From Anticarsia gemmatalis (Eukaryota > Arthropoda > Insecta > Lepidoptera > Erebidae): a stretch of DNA of 64,000 bases. Made by a program: the position numbers and the translations under genes. The stretch covers positions 7,254,001 to 7,318,000 of the forward strand of contig NC_134764.1 of the NCBI RefSeq assembly GCF_050436995.1, given 5' to 3'. Below, one piece after another: positions 12,531 to 26,641 of the stretch (its first letter is position 1; each line of letters begins with the position of its first letter). The notes beneath the pieces were generated by a model. That model saw only the letters and a program-made list of their open reading frames with translations. It was not told where the DNA came from and did not search any database.

Positions 12531-15048
12531 CTCAGCTACATGAAACTTGTAGATCAAAAGCGTTGAACCAACTTAGGACACAGAATTGTCATTGTCACAA
12601 AAATGTGGCAAATACTTTATCCATCAAAATATCCTTGCACCTAAAACTTTGTCGATTGTTGTATATCATTGGCTTATAAGGCTATTTTATGTGTTTTTCA
12701 TTTTATTACCGTCATGTCAATATAATTATTTATATTTGTTCTCAAAAAAAACTATAATTATATTTGTTTTTACTATGTTTTTAAATAACAAACAACAAGC
12801 ATATATCTCAATTATTATTAAAACCATACCATACTAAACAAATACGACCAAAACAAGCCGACCACGATATAAGCCAGGCCAATGATCAATAAAGCATAAA
12901 AACATAACATAAAATCCCTAGTAGCCGATAATCTACTGAAGCAATCATCGTAGATTAGATGGCAGCGGTCGCTTGCATACAAAAACCACATTTAGAAGAT
13001 TAGCACTCGTGACTGTTGTTGCCAAGTATCGGAATTTTATACACGAACTACGAACTTTGAATTGTTAGTTAATTTTAAGTGATACTGAAATTAATTTGTT
13101 TGGCTACAATACTCATAGCAGTGACAAAGAAGGTTGGAGATTCGAACATTATTTTTGAGGGGTGTTGTTTGCTATAATAAACTTAATTGTAGCTGCCTAA
13201 TATTAACAGAAAATATTAATCAAATTATGTATCTATTTTTTGCTTATAAAACTGGTAGCTCGCACAGCTCTGCCTGCCTCGTTTCCACCGTATTTGTGTC
13301 ATTTAAAGACTGATTTGTGACAGAAAAATAGGCTTTGTTTGTTTCTAAGTTTCCAAGTACCTCCATGGTAAAATTTATCAACAATATTTATTATCAATTT
13401 GGCAATAGATCCTAGTAATTTAGCGATGAACACTAAACACATATACTTCTAAATTTAAAGTTTTCGTAACCATGATTTTGTCTATGTCATTAAGACTTCA
13501 TAAATTAGAAGATTAAATTACTCTATCAAGAACATAATAACTTCTATGAGATATTAATTAATATAGTATCGTATTCAAATTAGCTGCATCGTTGGCTGAT
13601 ACGTGCTCATGCATCGCCGCGCAATGATCAAGTGAAGCGAAAATACCAGTTAATGGAATAACGAACTACTTAATTACCTCATTAAGAGGTCAGCCGCACA
13701 GTTGTGCTGTCTGCTGAAATATTTCTCTGAAATTTTCATATTCAATTAATTAATAAACTGGTAAAAATTTTATTGGCCTACTTTACTTTCCGCATTAAGA
13801 ATTCATTTTCGTAGAGTGTTTTATTAATACACAAGTTGTTTCAATATATGAATTTTATACTTTACATTTATAAAATCACATCCTTTCCCATAGGGGTAGG
13901 CAGCGAAAAAAGAACGCCACTTGTTAAGATCTTAACAAACTTCCCTTGCTTCATTCATATCCATATATGTTATTACGAGTACTACGCACCTGATCTTTTT
14001 GCAAGACTTCACCGATATGATCCGTGTACTTATTTCTAGTAAGTCCGCTCCTGGCTTTACCATTTATTCAGTTTAAATGCCTCTTAAAGAGAGTACCTAT
14101 AACCACTAACAAACATAAACAAAGTTCTTTTAAAAAAATCAGAGAACTCAGTAACAAGTCATTTCACAGCAAGATTTTTATGAAAGCTTTTTCTGCTATT
14201 TTTTACCTCAAGGTATTAAGTAACAAAAGATAGTTACTTAAATTACATCTTTGTAGAATAATTATAACATTTATTTTAGACTTGCTGAGTAAAAGGTATT
14301 TCAAAACAACACAGACTTAAAAACATCTAGGTATTCTAATCCTATTTTCTTACCCTAAGTTCTAGCGATTACAAAGACTACATTGATTAAAAGTGGCCAA
14401 ACGAAGGCTTTATAAAATAGAGCCTTCACAATTAAATTGTTTAAGATATTAAGGCTTTCAATAACGAAATTTCACCACAACTGTATATACAACTTTGAAA
14501 CCTTTTAGGTATAAATTGTTGAAAACGTTTCGATGTGAATTTTCTGAAATGTTATTTTTGTTAATTGGAGGACAAATTAATCCTTTGTTTGAAGGTTGTT
14601 GTTATTTTTTCAGTGTATTGTTTTTTTTATTGGTGAAAAAATGCTGTAAATTTGTATTTAATAATAATATTTTGAGTATTCATTTGTTAAAAATACGTAT
14701 ATGTATACCTACAAGGTTGGTCCTTCTAATAGACGCAAGCACAGAAGCAACAAAAAACAACACTTTTTCGAAGAAATTACAATATTGGAAATCTTCTCAA
14801 AATAGATAAGTAGTAAAAAAATATTCGTTCTACGTGTATCGCAGTTAACTAAAGTCCGGACCGAACAGTCAATGCTCGGATAACTCTATTGGGGCGGCTA
14901 ATTTGCGAACTGACCGACGGTAATAAGGACAAAGTGGACTCGCCGTGCACAGAGCTTTAATGCAGGTATTTTGATAACTTCGTTTGTAGCTGATGCGGTA
15001 CGGAAAGTAGTATAAACGGTATATTGACACACCTTCCGCTTTATTCTA
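12531..15048. other. Intergenic, no gene seen
   Basis: Only the LINE scrap at 13877-14011 is recognisable. The chance frame at 14495-14809 has low-complexity hydrophobic content and no domain. Confidence 0.6.
13877..14011 (-). mobile_element. LINE extreme C-terminal fragment, reverse
   Basis: The minus strand reads MDMNEAREVC followed by a stop, then ends with a Tyr-Pro-Tyr-Gly-Lys-like stretch. It shares the preceding 'gcgtagtactcgtaa' with the copy at 33233. Confidence 0.6.
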
Positions 15049-15115
15049 TTAGGTCGGGGAAAAAGTCTTATCGCATTATAGTATGTATGAACTTGTAATA
15101 AAATCTTTTCTCTAC
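15049..15115 (+). mobile_element. Mariner-like end fragment
   Basis: TTAGGTCGGGGAAAAAGTC resembles the inverted-repeat end of mellifera-type mariners; no partner end is visible nearby. Confidence 0.45.
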
Positions 15116-15332
15116 ACAAAAAAGCTCGATATTTGGTTACCTCACAAGCTCACTGAAAGAAATCTAATGAACCGTGTACTCATTTGTGATTCTTGAAGCC
15201 AAAGAGATTTTATTTCAAACGGACATTGGACATACATTGTATATGTAGACTAATTTAATCATCTTTTTTATAAGAATGCAACTCATGCATGAGAATTTAT
15301 CATGTGTCGCAGTGATCATTAGAAACTTTATC

Positions 15333-15600
15333 ATATGGTTAGTGATCAACCTAGTGTCAAAGTTGTTCAAGCCGCCCGAAAGGCCTTTGATATGGCTTAA
15401 CGACTGTTATCTTAGTAGACAGCAACCGGGACCGACTTTCTACGTGCCCTCCGAAGTGCTTCGTCTCCGTGCGGAGACGCCCAGCTCAAATACCACTATG
15501 CGGTGACCCATCTATAGAATGACCGCGCCAACGGTTGCTTCACCCACAGATCGTTGTCAGACCGGTGAGCGCAACTGGCTATGGGCGCCTCTACGAATAT
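15333..15600 (+). repeat. Dispersed repeat family D, long copy
   Basis: GC-richer block starting 'atatggttagtgatcaacct' and running through 'gcaaccgggaccgac' and 'caactggctatgggcgcc'. Its first 70 bases recur at 2318-2386. Class unknown. Confidence 0.6.
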
Positions 15601-16565
15601 AAATAGATAATCCATAAAATACAGCAAAGATATCACTCTCAAATGACCACTATCATAAAAAAATAAAGAAAAAAATATTAAACTCGAAGCTGCGATATTT
15701 TTCAACAGCTATGCGGTCGGATCATAAAAATGGTCATACATTAGGCCAATTCCACGGTAGAAACATATTGTACGTCACTTTTATCTTTTAAACAGCCCAT
15801 AAAATATCCCCATTACTGCATGAGAACCTACATATCATTGTAATGAATGATGTTATACGAAATTACTTTGTTTTGTCATATTTATTTTTGTTTTTCTTTT
15901 CCTGTTATGGAGCAAAAGACTACCTTTCTTGCCTAAGGTTATAATCATTTTCAGCTAAGATTATTTTTTGAGAACTTCTTATGAAGGTACAATTAGCGTA
16001 GGTCAACTAAGTGTTACTAAATGCATACAGAAAGGAAAACCTATTTCGTCAATGGATATCTCCAAATTCCTGTTTACAATTTTATCCAGTGGTTATCTTT
16101 ACAAAGAAAATGCAACGCAAAGAAAGTATACCAAAAAAGCAGTCCTAACATGTTTTGTTAACACATACGATTAAATAATCAGTAGTCGTCAATTCTTATA
16201 AAATGTTATTTACAGATATTATACCTCTTATGCATAGTAAATGAAGTAAAAGGTCAATACATATATATAAATAAAAACATACTTAACTTATTTGGTCGTC
16301 TTAACTCAGCAGATCCACTTCGCGTACCTCAACAGTATTACTTTTCCATCGGTACCAATTTACCTTAATACCGGTACTATATAACTTTTATACCATCTAC
16401 TTATAAATTAATTAGCTAACGTCCTCTAAGTTCAAGTCGGATCAATTATAATGATTAAGGGACGCCACCTGAGACCAAAAATAGAGATACATCGTAATTA
16501 ATTGTACTTCGGCTGTGCCTTAAGTGAGAGAGGTAGCGTTTTTTCTTAAATCTCTACTTCCTTTT

Positions 16566-16700
16566 TTAATATTATAAATAAAAAAGTAGCTTTGTCTGTC
16601 TATTATCCATGCCTAAAGCCACTTGACACTTTCTATGAAGATAGTTTGAGATATGAGAAACGAAAGGATAGTTTTTATCTCGGTAATCTTAAGGAAACAA
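16566..16700 (+). mobile_element. Fragment of a Helitron-like element (5' part)
   Basis: 'aatattataaataaaaaag', 'ctttgtctgtctatta' and 'aaggatagtttttatc' match the 5' half and core of the element type at 50781, but no CTAG end follows. Confidence 0.45.
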
Positions 16701-19104
16701 GAACTGTGCTGTAAGGCTAACATTTAGCTATGAATAGCAATGGTAAAAAAACATTATAATAATATAAAGATTTGTTAACCCATTTTCAAAAACTACGATA
16801 GTCCACTATCATAGTTTTGTCGACAAGGGTTTCAAAATTTAAATTACTTGTATAAGAAAATGGTGTTACTTTGATCAATCCGTCGCAAATTTATCATAGA
16901 CTTCTGGTATATATTGTTTGTAAGTCTTTTATCCACATAGTATACCGGTATAATAGTGTCAGGGGGACTATTTGCGGTATAAATAATGTAAGGTCTGTCG
17001 GGATCCATTAGCCGGACCGCACGTCGCTCCATTGTCCGTCCTCCTATTGTGCAACAACTTTACATCTGAATTTCACTCTACGCTGTGGGTGTGTACGTGA
17101 CCTAAGCTTTGTGTTATTTGTATACCTAGTGTAATCTAAAATATAAGGGTTTGAATGCTGGAATGTAAAGTAAATAAGAGAGTAAAACTACTTAGCTGAT
17201 CTGTATCAGATTTAAAAGGGGACCACATGAGAGGCACATCATTAAAAAAAGCATGAAAATCGGTCCACTTTGTGAAATGTTATGAGTTAACAGACATAAA
17301 AATGAAAACCAATTAAAACTTGCATGTAGGTATATATCTTACTTTACTGTAAGATAATAAATACCATCTGGTTAAATTATTTCTGTAACGAGGGAGAATT
17401 TAAAAAAACAATAAGAAAATCTAGGATTCGGCGGTAGGTTCTAAGTTTTAGTTTATAAATCACTATTACTATGTTGATTGAATTCCTAAAATATCAAACT
17501 TTCTTAAAAACGTATATACCGCAAATAAACAAACGTCGAAAATCTCCTATTTATAAAGAACACATCTTTTACTCTTAACCTACCCTAAAATGCTGTCTAC
17601 CTCTTCATTCACATCAAAACAAACCTACTTTCAAATTCTATAAATAGAATCAGTATGCAAAGGGCAGAACCCGGAACACACCCTTAACAGATATGCAGAC
17701 CCACATTATAAAGATGACACTTACACCCTTCCTATTCTGAGCGCCCTTTGTCGTCCCTTTCCGGTTGTAGTCAACGACTTTGTGAACTTAATAATATATA
17801 TCGTTTAAATTAATTGATGCTTGTTTAGCTATTATTGATTCAAATATAGAGTATATTAAGCTTGAAAGAAAATAATAAATATGTATACTAACATTAAGAT
17901 ATTTAATACTTTTCTTACGATTAGCTTTTGAGTTTTTACTTTATAAATACAATCACTAAAAATAAAGGAACACGGTGTTCGGAGTGAACTTGCAAAAAAA
18001 TCTGAATATTTAAACAAGTAGATCGATTTTTTCGCTGTCCTTATACTTGTACTTATTTTTGGAATAGTAATTCCATATTTTTTTTGCAATATAAAACGCA
18101 ACAAATCGTATGTAGTAAGTACACTATAATCGATCAATCATCGTCGCTACAAAATAACAGGCCAATTTAAAAAGTCCCGCCATTTTAAAGGTTTTTCGCA
18201 CTGCTTGGTTTCGGTTCCGGTAAAACCTTTGTCAGTTATAAAACGGTAATTCTTGGTGCGTGTACCAAAAGCGCAGTGAATTTACATACGCAACACTGTA
18301 ACTGGGTTGTAGTTGTTCTGTAGGTATATTCTTTAACTAGCGGCCATGGCTTTGCCTAGCTTAAAAACTTATTTAAAATTAGGGAAACCGTCTCTTAGCC
18401 CCAAACGCCTGATAAATGTTACACCAATTAATAGATATCCAAATTATACTTCTCTATGTTTTTTTTTTAATTTTTACTTTCCTATTCTTATGTAAAGATC
18501 TCTCGCGTTACATAAATTAAATATTTTTTGTAAAAGTGCGCTTCTCGCCATCAAACGTAAAAGTTTGGCGAGTTTAATTGAAATAAACAATAATTGTAAT
18601 GTTTATATGTACAAAATAAATAAATAAAAAAAAGATAAAAAACATGATTCTGATCGTATTATCAGATGCAACTTTTGTCCAATACTTAGATGATATGGAA
18701 ATATTTCTCTAACTTAAGTAATCCATCTTATTTGTTAATCAAGGACATAAATATTTTAAGAAAATTCTTTTCATATTCACATTTCACATTTCCAATAGTT
18801 GCCGGAAGTAGGAAGGGACAAAAGAACGGACAACCATGGACGTGACAATTTACCACAATCAAATGATGGATACGTCACGACGACAATGTCCTTTGTCCGT
18901 ACCTTTTGGTTTTGCGGTCTGTGGCCAAGAATAAAGCTGTTACGGCCTATTTCTGTCACGGGTATTGGGACGCGTTTTGTCTTGTTCAGCTCGATTTATC
19001 ATACACCCCGATTTGTTAATCTTTTAATGTGACCGGGATAATGAAATAAATAAGCAAATAATTATATTTATTTTTCTTTCAATACTGAGTATGTATAGTC
19101 CTAG
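16701..19104. other. Intergenic, no gene seen
   Basis: One short hairpin (16789-16818); otherwise plain AT-rich sequence with no exon-like block. Confidence 0.6.
16789..16818. repeat. 14-bp inverted repeat, 2-base loop
   Basis: AAAACTACGATAGT and ACTATCATAGTTTT pair with one mismatch around a CC centre. Confidence 0.6.
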
Positions 19105-19200
19105 CTCTTGCCCAGCGTGGTGGACTCATGCCAACACCTTCTTCGTTCGAGGAGAGACCTTTGCCCAGCAGTGGGATAATAACCGGTCAAAAAAAAAAGG
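19105..19200 (+). mobile_element. SINE/LINE 3'-tail fragment with poly(A)
   Basis: 'gcccagcgtggtggactcat' and 'tttgcccagcagtgggata', followed by a poly(A) run near 19189-19198. It is a 5'-truncated copy from the shared 3' tail. Confidence 0.6.
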
Positions 19201-19569
19201 CGCATGGTCGAGAGACGGTACTGACTGAAACAATTTACAAGCCAAGTGTAAATTACAAATTGATGTTGTTTTTCAGTGAAATTTCTGCAGCGTCATCGAG
19301 TTAATTAATTTTGTCTAAATATTTTTACACAGGACTGGTGGACTCCATTGCTGTTACATTTCCATCACCTGAACTCCTCTACTATTTTTTTTTTACTTCT
19401 ATGCAGCTTGCTACTATTGTCAGACACACAATACGGCGCATGCTAGAAATGTCGCAATCGGTCTTTACATAATATATTTATTATATAATTATGAGTAAGG
19501 GGCCAAGATCACTGAAGACGGTTAATATTTTTTTTGCGTATCGAGACTTTGACATTTTAAATACATATT

Positions 19570-19668
19570 AAATTGCAAAAGGCCTTTTGAGCCACGAACG
19601 AAAATGCACTAATTCTGCCTGACGCCACCTTAATCATTTGCAATAGATGTATTCAGGCCAATGATGAT
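19570..19668 (-). repeat. Dispersed repeat family I, copy 1
   Basis: 'ttttgagccacgaacgaaaa', 'cttaatcatttgcaatagat' and 'ggccaatgatgatgatg' are the reverse complement of the sequence on both sides of the SINE at 43395-43707. Confidence 0.6.
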
Positions 19669-21080
19669 GATGTTGCAAAAATAGTTCCTACAGCGCTAAA
19701 TTTTATCGATTGCTAGTCGTTCGAAGACAATAGCACTTCTGCTTTGATATTCGTGCCATAAATCGAGACACTATTATATTAAATATATAACTATATAGAT
19801 AACTAACAAACAAAACTTAATAAATTCGCCTATGAACTATCTAAAGTTCTTTGTATCAGCAAAAGTATCTAAATTTCCTAGAGCCAGCCCGTTTTCTAGG
19901 AAGCGTGTCGGCTCTGCTGTAAACAAACGGTGTTCAAGTAAAGATGATCACGGCGAGCGGATATTGCGTTGTTCGCAACAGGAAGCGCGCCTCCTTGTGC
20001 CATCCACGACGGAAACTAGGCAAATATGACTTGGTGTGATTTATATTGTTGTGGAATAATAGACAATGGGTAATAGTCAGAGACGTGTTTTAGATATAGA
20101 ATGGTTGTTTGCGTACAAATTGGGATAAAGAAGAAATGTTTTTAGGTATCTGCCTCTGTATCCGGCACGATTTCTAACTTTAACTATACCTTATTCACAT
20201 TACGAAAAAATAAAAGGTAAACAAAGAAACCAATGATTCTCAAACTTAATTTTCTTACCCTACTATGAACATGTCCAGGTTCACTCATTTTACAATAAAA
20301 CCAATAACAAACTTAACAAAGAACACAAATTTAACTAAAACAACAATTTAAAACTAATAGATATAAAATAACAGAACTATATATTTACGTAGCCTGGAGT
20401 TTGGAAATTTGTCTGGTATATGGCTTGAGGCTTATTACCTGGGAAAAACATAGTATACACCTCTGACTGCACCTTCAAGCTTAACAGTTTAAGTATGTAT
20501 GCAAGAAGAAATGTTACTTATACTTTGATTTCAATGTTTAATATTTGAAAGTGTAAAAGACGCACAGACTATTATATTATCTTTAACTGTTGCTTATATA
20601 ATTAAATATATTTTACACCCATACTAAATACAAAATAACCAAGTAGAAGCATAAATATTTTCACAAATATTACAAGTAAAATGAATAGAATCAGTTTCAA
20701 ACTTTCAAACAAGAATCAATTTATAATCCTCAATAACAGCTTGTAGCTATCCCCGATGTTTTTCTTTAGGGTGGAGACAAACACAGGAGGTATCACAATA
20801 TTGCCTCGCAAACATTCAACGTAAACACAAAGAGGTAAACACGACGATCACATGATTGTTTTCACATCAAACGAGCCCGACTGTTTTGAAATAACAAATA
20901 AATGTCAACCGGTGTAGAGGAGTTGAGTGAAACTTGTGAAAATTGAAACAATATACACAAAATAATGATGTTTGATGTATAAAAACGTGAGTTCAATTTA
21001 TTATTATTGCTCAAATTCAAACACAAATATATTTTTTTAAATCAGGAAACTATGTATGGCAAACAAAGCTTCGGTACCTA

Positions 21081-21205
21081 ATGCCCGGTTTCTGAGCATC
21101 GCACATTTAGCAGTAGTTCATCTATTTAAACTATTTTTTTTTTATGAGTTTAAGTGCTATTGAATAGATAAACTACCGCTTATCTACCTCAGAATCATTT
21201 TAGTT
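21081..21205. mobile_element. Family-A foldback MITE, copy 4 (decayed)
   Basis: The left arm 'gcccggtttctgag' is intact; the right end 'ctacctcagaatc' has lost the GC-rich tip. The central arms still pair. Confidence 0.6.
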
Positions 21206-21679
21206 AGTAATATACTTCAAAGTAAGAGTTAGTTAGAGTTTAATATAATTATACAATTTTAAGGAAACATTTTACGTTTCGAATAAGATCTCTATTTATT
21301 TGAAACATATTTTTCCAATACACTTATCCTTCTAAGGGCTCAATCAGTCTTTACTTGATTAAGAAAAATAAAATTAAGTAATCATACACACTAACAAATA
21401 CGAAATACTTAGAAATACTGAATGCCTCACCTTTAAGTGATCATGAATTAAGAATCCCTACTCGGACCCATAACAAATGTACCGTATGTTTCCGGTTTCC
21501 TACACACGATGTATAAGAAAAGCGTATCATATTTTCATGCTACGTTAATTACAAAAGAATTATGTTTCTATGGATTTCTGGCTCATCAATTCCTACCTTT
21601 TCATCTATATTTTGCATGGTTTTATTACTCATAATTTCCTCATCATATATTTCCTCACCTTCATAAAATTACGCGTGTT

Positions 21680-21735
21680 ATATCCATAGGTTTAGACAGA
21701 GGTGTATGAAATACATCCACGTTTCACCATTTACA
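21680..21735 (+). repeat. Dispersed repeat family F, copy 2
   Basis: 'agaggtgtatgaaatacatc' followed by 'cacgtttcaccatttac', matching 2168-2225. Confidence 0.5.
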
Positions 21736-22127
21736 ATGTTAGTTTAATGTATTAAATTTCGAGCCTATTAGGAATCATATACTTATATTATAGAGGTTTT
21801 CCTAACCGTGATAAGTAATCGCTTAAAACGGCAATTTATTTTTCTACTTCATCTTGTCTCATATTTTATCCAAACGAAATATGTTTTCATCTGTTTCATC
21901 TTATAAATAAACACGTAGGTACTAAGAAATGCTCCTTTATTCGTGTCTGGAGATTGCGTTGAAATGAAACCTTAAAAATGTATGGAAACGGTCGTTTCAC
22001 CATGATACGACTCCCAAGACTGCACTATGCCTTTCCTTTTTACATATTGATGATGCTCGATGATCTTGCAATTCTTGTTCTGAAGAAAGATTGAAGTAAG
22101 TACCTAAATATATTAAAAACAAGGCAT

Positions 22128-22190
22128 TTTAAGGTAAAATGCGCCTTCACGTTTATTCCCGTATTCTGTTATACATTAAACATGCAATGC
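22128..22190 (+). repeat. Dispersed repeat family E, copy 1
   Basis: 'ttaaggtaaaatgcgccttc' and 'attcccgtattctgttatac' recur, slightly changed, at 47962-48012. Confidence 0.5.
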
Positions 22191-22553
22191 GAGTGTTTAA
22201 AAGTTATGATATATAAGAAACTATATAAAAAAAAATTTTTCGGTAACAAAATGGCTATGCAAAAACATGCAGAATTTGTTTCTTATCTTAACTTATTAAC
22301 ATACGACGCAAACTACCAAGATTAAAAACTTGAAGGTTTGCACCGTACTTCCTTTAATGACGTCATTGGGTAGTGAGAAAGATTTTTTTATGAATTCGCA
22401 TTTTAAGGTGATAAAATAGTGGACGAAACTCTGTTCGCGAGCATTGATCTGCATGTTTTTTATCAAAAATTAAAAAAAAACCATAAAAATAACATGCAAA
22501 ACAGCACTGTGTGCAGCAGTCTGTATCACTTTGTCAACTAGATTTTCTTTGTA

Positions 22554-22714
22554 CAGTCAGCTCCAAAAATCGCTTAACAACGTCATATTTTCAAAACCTC
22601 TGTGTTACATAACTTTATTAAATAACTGATCAAAATCAGGTAGAATGATGTGCAGACTTCAGTATATAGGGTTTCAAAAGATTGAATATGATCAGCTACT
22701 TTTGAAGCTGACTG
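22554..22714. mobile_element. Tc1/mariner-type MITE
   Basis: TA-flanked inverted ends CAGTCAGCTCCAAAA at the left and, read inward from the right, CAGTCAGCTTCAAAAG. CAGT-type ends and a TA target are the Tc1/mariner pattern. 161 bases, no ORF. Confidence 0.75.
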
Positions 22715-24949
22715 TACAATGCACAAAGCACTTCTCATTATCGTGATAATAATTTCTGAAAACTAGCATTAAAATTATAATAAATTTTCTCCATTTCCCT
22801 AAAACATTCAAAATTAATTGCACTAGATATTAATAAATCTAGTCGAGACTGAAATATTACCTGCAGATATTAACTACTGCCGTGCAAAGAGTAGACTAGT
22901 AATTACGCTCTCGCAGTGCACCGGAGCGCGCTTCTACTGCGCCCCTTATTAGAATGTCTGTGTTTGGATACAAACTATGTACCGGCTTGATATCTATTTG
23001 ATGAAGATACAACTTTGGCAATCTCAACTCTGGGTAACCTTATGGTAGACTTCGAACAAATGCCTTTGGCATAAAGTCTGCCTTTGTATTATTGTGTAAA
23101 GTATGAATAAATATTCAAAAGATGGGTCTGAAAGACTTTGTTTGTATTGAGGCTATATACATATATTGAGGATATTCATTACTGCTATGAACAATTTTTC
23201 AGTACGCAGTAAGTGCTTTGTGCTAGCAACTTACCTTTCTTTGAGTCGCGACTGTCAATAATTAGGTATGCGATCACACGACGTTAATAATCAAAAATAA
23301 TCTTAGTAGCCTTACCAATACTTTATTGTTCCTTGGAAAGAAGAATTACCAAGAAACGATGCACTTATTAATTCGTGCGTTAGTGAGATACTTGGTGATG
23401 GTCTACTTCTGGTTAAAACTTAAGCAATTATAATTATTGTGGCCCTCGTAGCAATCCTGTTGACACAATTAGAAACTCTTACGTGTCCACAAAAATGCGC
23501 TTTTTCCTCGTAGCTAAATTGAAAACCTTCGACGCATAAATCCGACGTCTGTTTCCAACTTAAAATTAGTAACATGCAAAAGGTAGTAAAATTCATAGCG
23601 TTTTATAACATAAACTCGAGTGGAAAATAGAAATGGAAGCCGCTATTGAATGAGAAGTTTCTGTAACTCACTCGCAACTGAACTAATAGCACGGTTTTAA
23701 TTAAATAAAATATTGAACAAGTTTCAATGGACTGCTGAATGCTTTGTAAGTGTCTGTAGCATCGGTTGAGTTTTAATTAAATATTGAAACGTAGAAAGAG
23801 GTCAAAATGGAAGCCGAAATCTCTTTTTTACTGTTTTGAAACTTCACCTGCGAAATGAAAATGAAACTGCCTTTTCGTGACGATTTTAAAAGCATACAAA
23901 TCTATGGCTCAATGTTTCATACGATCAACCAAGCTATAGTAACGTACTTTTTGATGCTGTTGAACTAACTGCAATTTTCGAATAATTTTAATCGATTATT
24001 TACCGAATCAAATTAAACTCGTTACTACTAAAGATTTAAGTAGTGAGCTTTGCATTTCAAATGTTATTTTTTACTCTTTTTTGAGTCAACTCTTCAATCC
24101 AGAAACATATAATGTGAACATCTAACTATACATTATAACTCATATTTTATGTGTTACATAAAATACAAACATATGCACAAAACAAGCTCTAATGGCAAAA
24201 ACATCTTGCATAACAAGTGTATTTTTTTATAAGTATTTAATTAATTACCCAGTATTTACGGCTTAACAAATTTCGAGGCTTACACAAAGGCTTACACGGT
24301 AACCTAAATAGAACGGCAAAAACACGGGCACTAAATTGTACAAAAAAATGTTGAAACGGCTTACTTAAATTAATGAATGTGCAGACAAAAAGAAGGAGCG
24401 GACAGGCCTTTTATTCTCAATGTATAAAGAACTGAAGAAAAAGCCGTTTATTACAAGTAATTTATACAACATGATCGCTTTAGGCAGAATATCTGATATT
24501 ATGATTTTTTCTTTTGGTAATATTATTTATTTGCAACGTTAAATCTCCTGTCGTCTCAGAGATAGGTAGACACAAAAATAATTCAAATATATTATGAAAG
24601 CAACATTTTTACTATGCTGTTGAAATGTTAATGCTTGTGAATCTTAAATTTTGAACAGCAGTCTTCACGTTGTAGTTAAATATAGGTATTTTAGTGGTTC
24701 AGTAATCTAAAACAATACAATTTAACTATTGTTCTTTTTACCGCATAAAATTATCCAAAAATGAGTAAAAAGACCTTTCATTGTATTATCATTTATTTTT
24801 TCAATAAAACGCATTTACTTTATTAAGCCGGCATCAAAGAATTAAAAAAAAAATTAAATTGCATATTTAAATAAGTCTGTTTTATGTACATTTAGGGATT
24901 AGTAAATCCTATTAGTAATACCTTAGCGCATACTATTTTATCCCCAAGA

Positions 24950-24999
24950 GTGCAGTACAAAGTCTAAACAGTTGCAAATACCTTGTATTTGTACTGCAC
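24950..24999. repeat. Perfect 12-bp inverted repeat, 26-base loop
   Basis: GTGCAGTACAAA at 24950-24961 and TTTGTACTGCAC at 24988-24999. Confidence 0.7.
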
Positions 25000-25654
25000 A
25001 AGTTAAGACCCCTGTTTGAACTTTCAAAGTCAAATATTGAAGAAACGTTAGAGAATTTTGCAACTCAGCGTTTTAGGATTTGCTCAGTTTTCCAATAGTT
25101 GCAAGTTAGTTAATACAATATTTTGATACGAATTCTGACTGGAATTTTCGAAACTAGTTTGTTTGCAGTAATGCGGTAAAGTTTTACCAACCATGCCTTT
25201 GTTTTCATTTCTCTTTCGAGTTCATGATTAGTTAGAGATAGATTATACATGTACGTAGATTTTTTTCAAATCTATTCAGCTCAGCAATCTTGCTGCTATC
25301 GTCATTTTTTTTTTACTCAAATACCTACAGTTGATGAATGTTTATTGATGTTGATGCGTAAGGGTATAAATACTTTTAATTAATTCTCGTTAGGCGAATC
25401 TATTCCAAATTGGGAAGTCAGTTTATATAGTATTTCAAACCGCATCAATATCATTAAAACGTTAAGGTCTTACTTACATCATTTAAACTGTTAAATTAAC
25501 TCAAAAGACAATCCTATTAACTGATTTGGTAACATTATTGATAAAATTACTGTTGGTAATGTTACATATAATATTCTGCAGGAATTAACGCGAACACGCA
25601 TTTTGCCTTAGAATGCTTGACGTTTCGGCGCATTGTTGCTCCTAGGTTGCGACC

Positions 25655-25686
25655 ACGGCCAGTGTTGACGTTGATTCACTGGCCGT
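25655..25686. repeat. Perfect 10-bp inverted repeat in a GC-rich patch
   Basis: ACGGCCAGTG and CACTGGCCGT around a 12-base loop, in a patch ('gacgtttcggcgcattgttg') that looks like another dispersed repeat, just upstream of SINE copy 1. Confidence 0.5.
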
Positions 25687-25712
25687 TACTGACAAAATTA
25701 ATTGGGGTATAA

Positions 25713-26010
25713 TATAGCCGAGTGGTATAAGTTGACACCTCCTACTCAAGTGGTCGTAGGTTCGAACCGAACGGTTTCGAAGTTATGTGTGTATTAGAAA
25801 TAATTATCACATGCTCCAACGGTGAAGGAAAACATCGTGAGGAAACCTTGCATGCCTAAAATTTGTTTAATACGTTTATTGAGGGCATGCAAAGTCCCCA
25901 ACCCGGGCCAACCCGCACTTGGCCAGCGTGGTGGACTCAAGGCCTAACCCCTCCCTCATTACGGAAGGAGACCCTTACCCAGCAGTGGGACAGTAATGGG
26001 TTAAATTTAT
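25713..26010 (+). mobile_element. tRNA-derived SINE, copy 1
   Basis: A-box-like TAGCCGAGTGG at 25715-25725 and B-box-like GGTTCGAACCG at 25759-25769, then a conserved body ending in the 'gcccagcagtgggacag'-type tail ('acccagcagtgggacag' here). An RNA polymerase III internal promoter is implied. Target duplication not clear. Confidence 0.8.
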
Positions 26011-26641
26011 TTTATTATTATATATAATTATTATAGGTTAGTAATAGTATATAAATAAGACAACATTTAAAATCGTTCACAACGTTTTATTGCACCGTGT
26101 AACATTTGTATAACGATCACCTAAGTAACTTACAATTAAGTCACACTGCAATTTACAACTTTGGCCGCTAAGATTTTCAAAGAAATAAACTATTAAGACA
26201 TATAAACTAATAAAATTAAAAATAATTTTAATTGTAAAGAAAAATCTTCAAATATCTTTGATGAAGAAAATAAAGCCAATTTTAATATAAATGAACCAAA
26301 TCATAATGAGACTGTATTACTTCAGAAATATCCTAATATTATAAAATTTAACAATTAATATCTAGTCGCTAATATTAATTATTTTCACACAGCAATATAC
26401 AATGTCTTTAAAAATGATATTATTGAATTTGACTTAGAAACGAGAAACGTTATAAATAGAATTCTATCACAAATTGAAGTAATATTCCGACATATTTTAT
26501 AACATAACAAACTAGAAGTTCTATGAATTGAAATTGTATTTTCATTTTCAGAAGTATATTTTCTATGTTCAAAAGGTATAGGTACTGATTCCAGGAATTC
26601 AAGTATTTTCTCTCAGATTATTTCAACGAAATGAATTTATG

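Larger units (their letters stand above)
19669..25590. other. Intergenic, few elements
   Basis: Holds a family-A MITE, repeats F and E, the Tc1-type MITE and a 12-bp inverted repeat. 22720-24940 shows nothing else. Confidence 0.6.

Noticed and set aside
24950..24999. Inverted repeat as a possible microRNA precursor
   Set aside because: Stem only 12 bp with a 26-base loop; too weak.
25715..25769. tRNA-like A and B boxes
   Set aside because: Part of a SINE: the body and tail match a second full copy, and no clover-leaf tRNA is formed.
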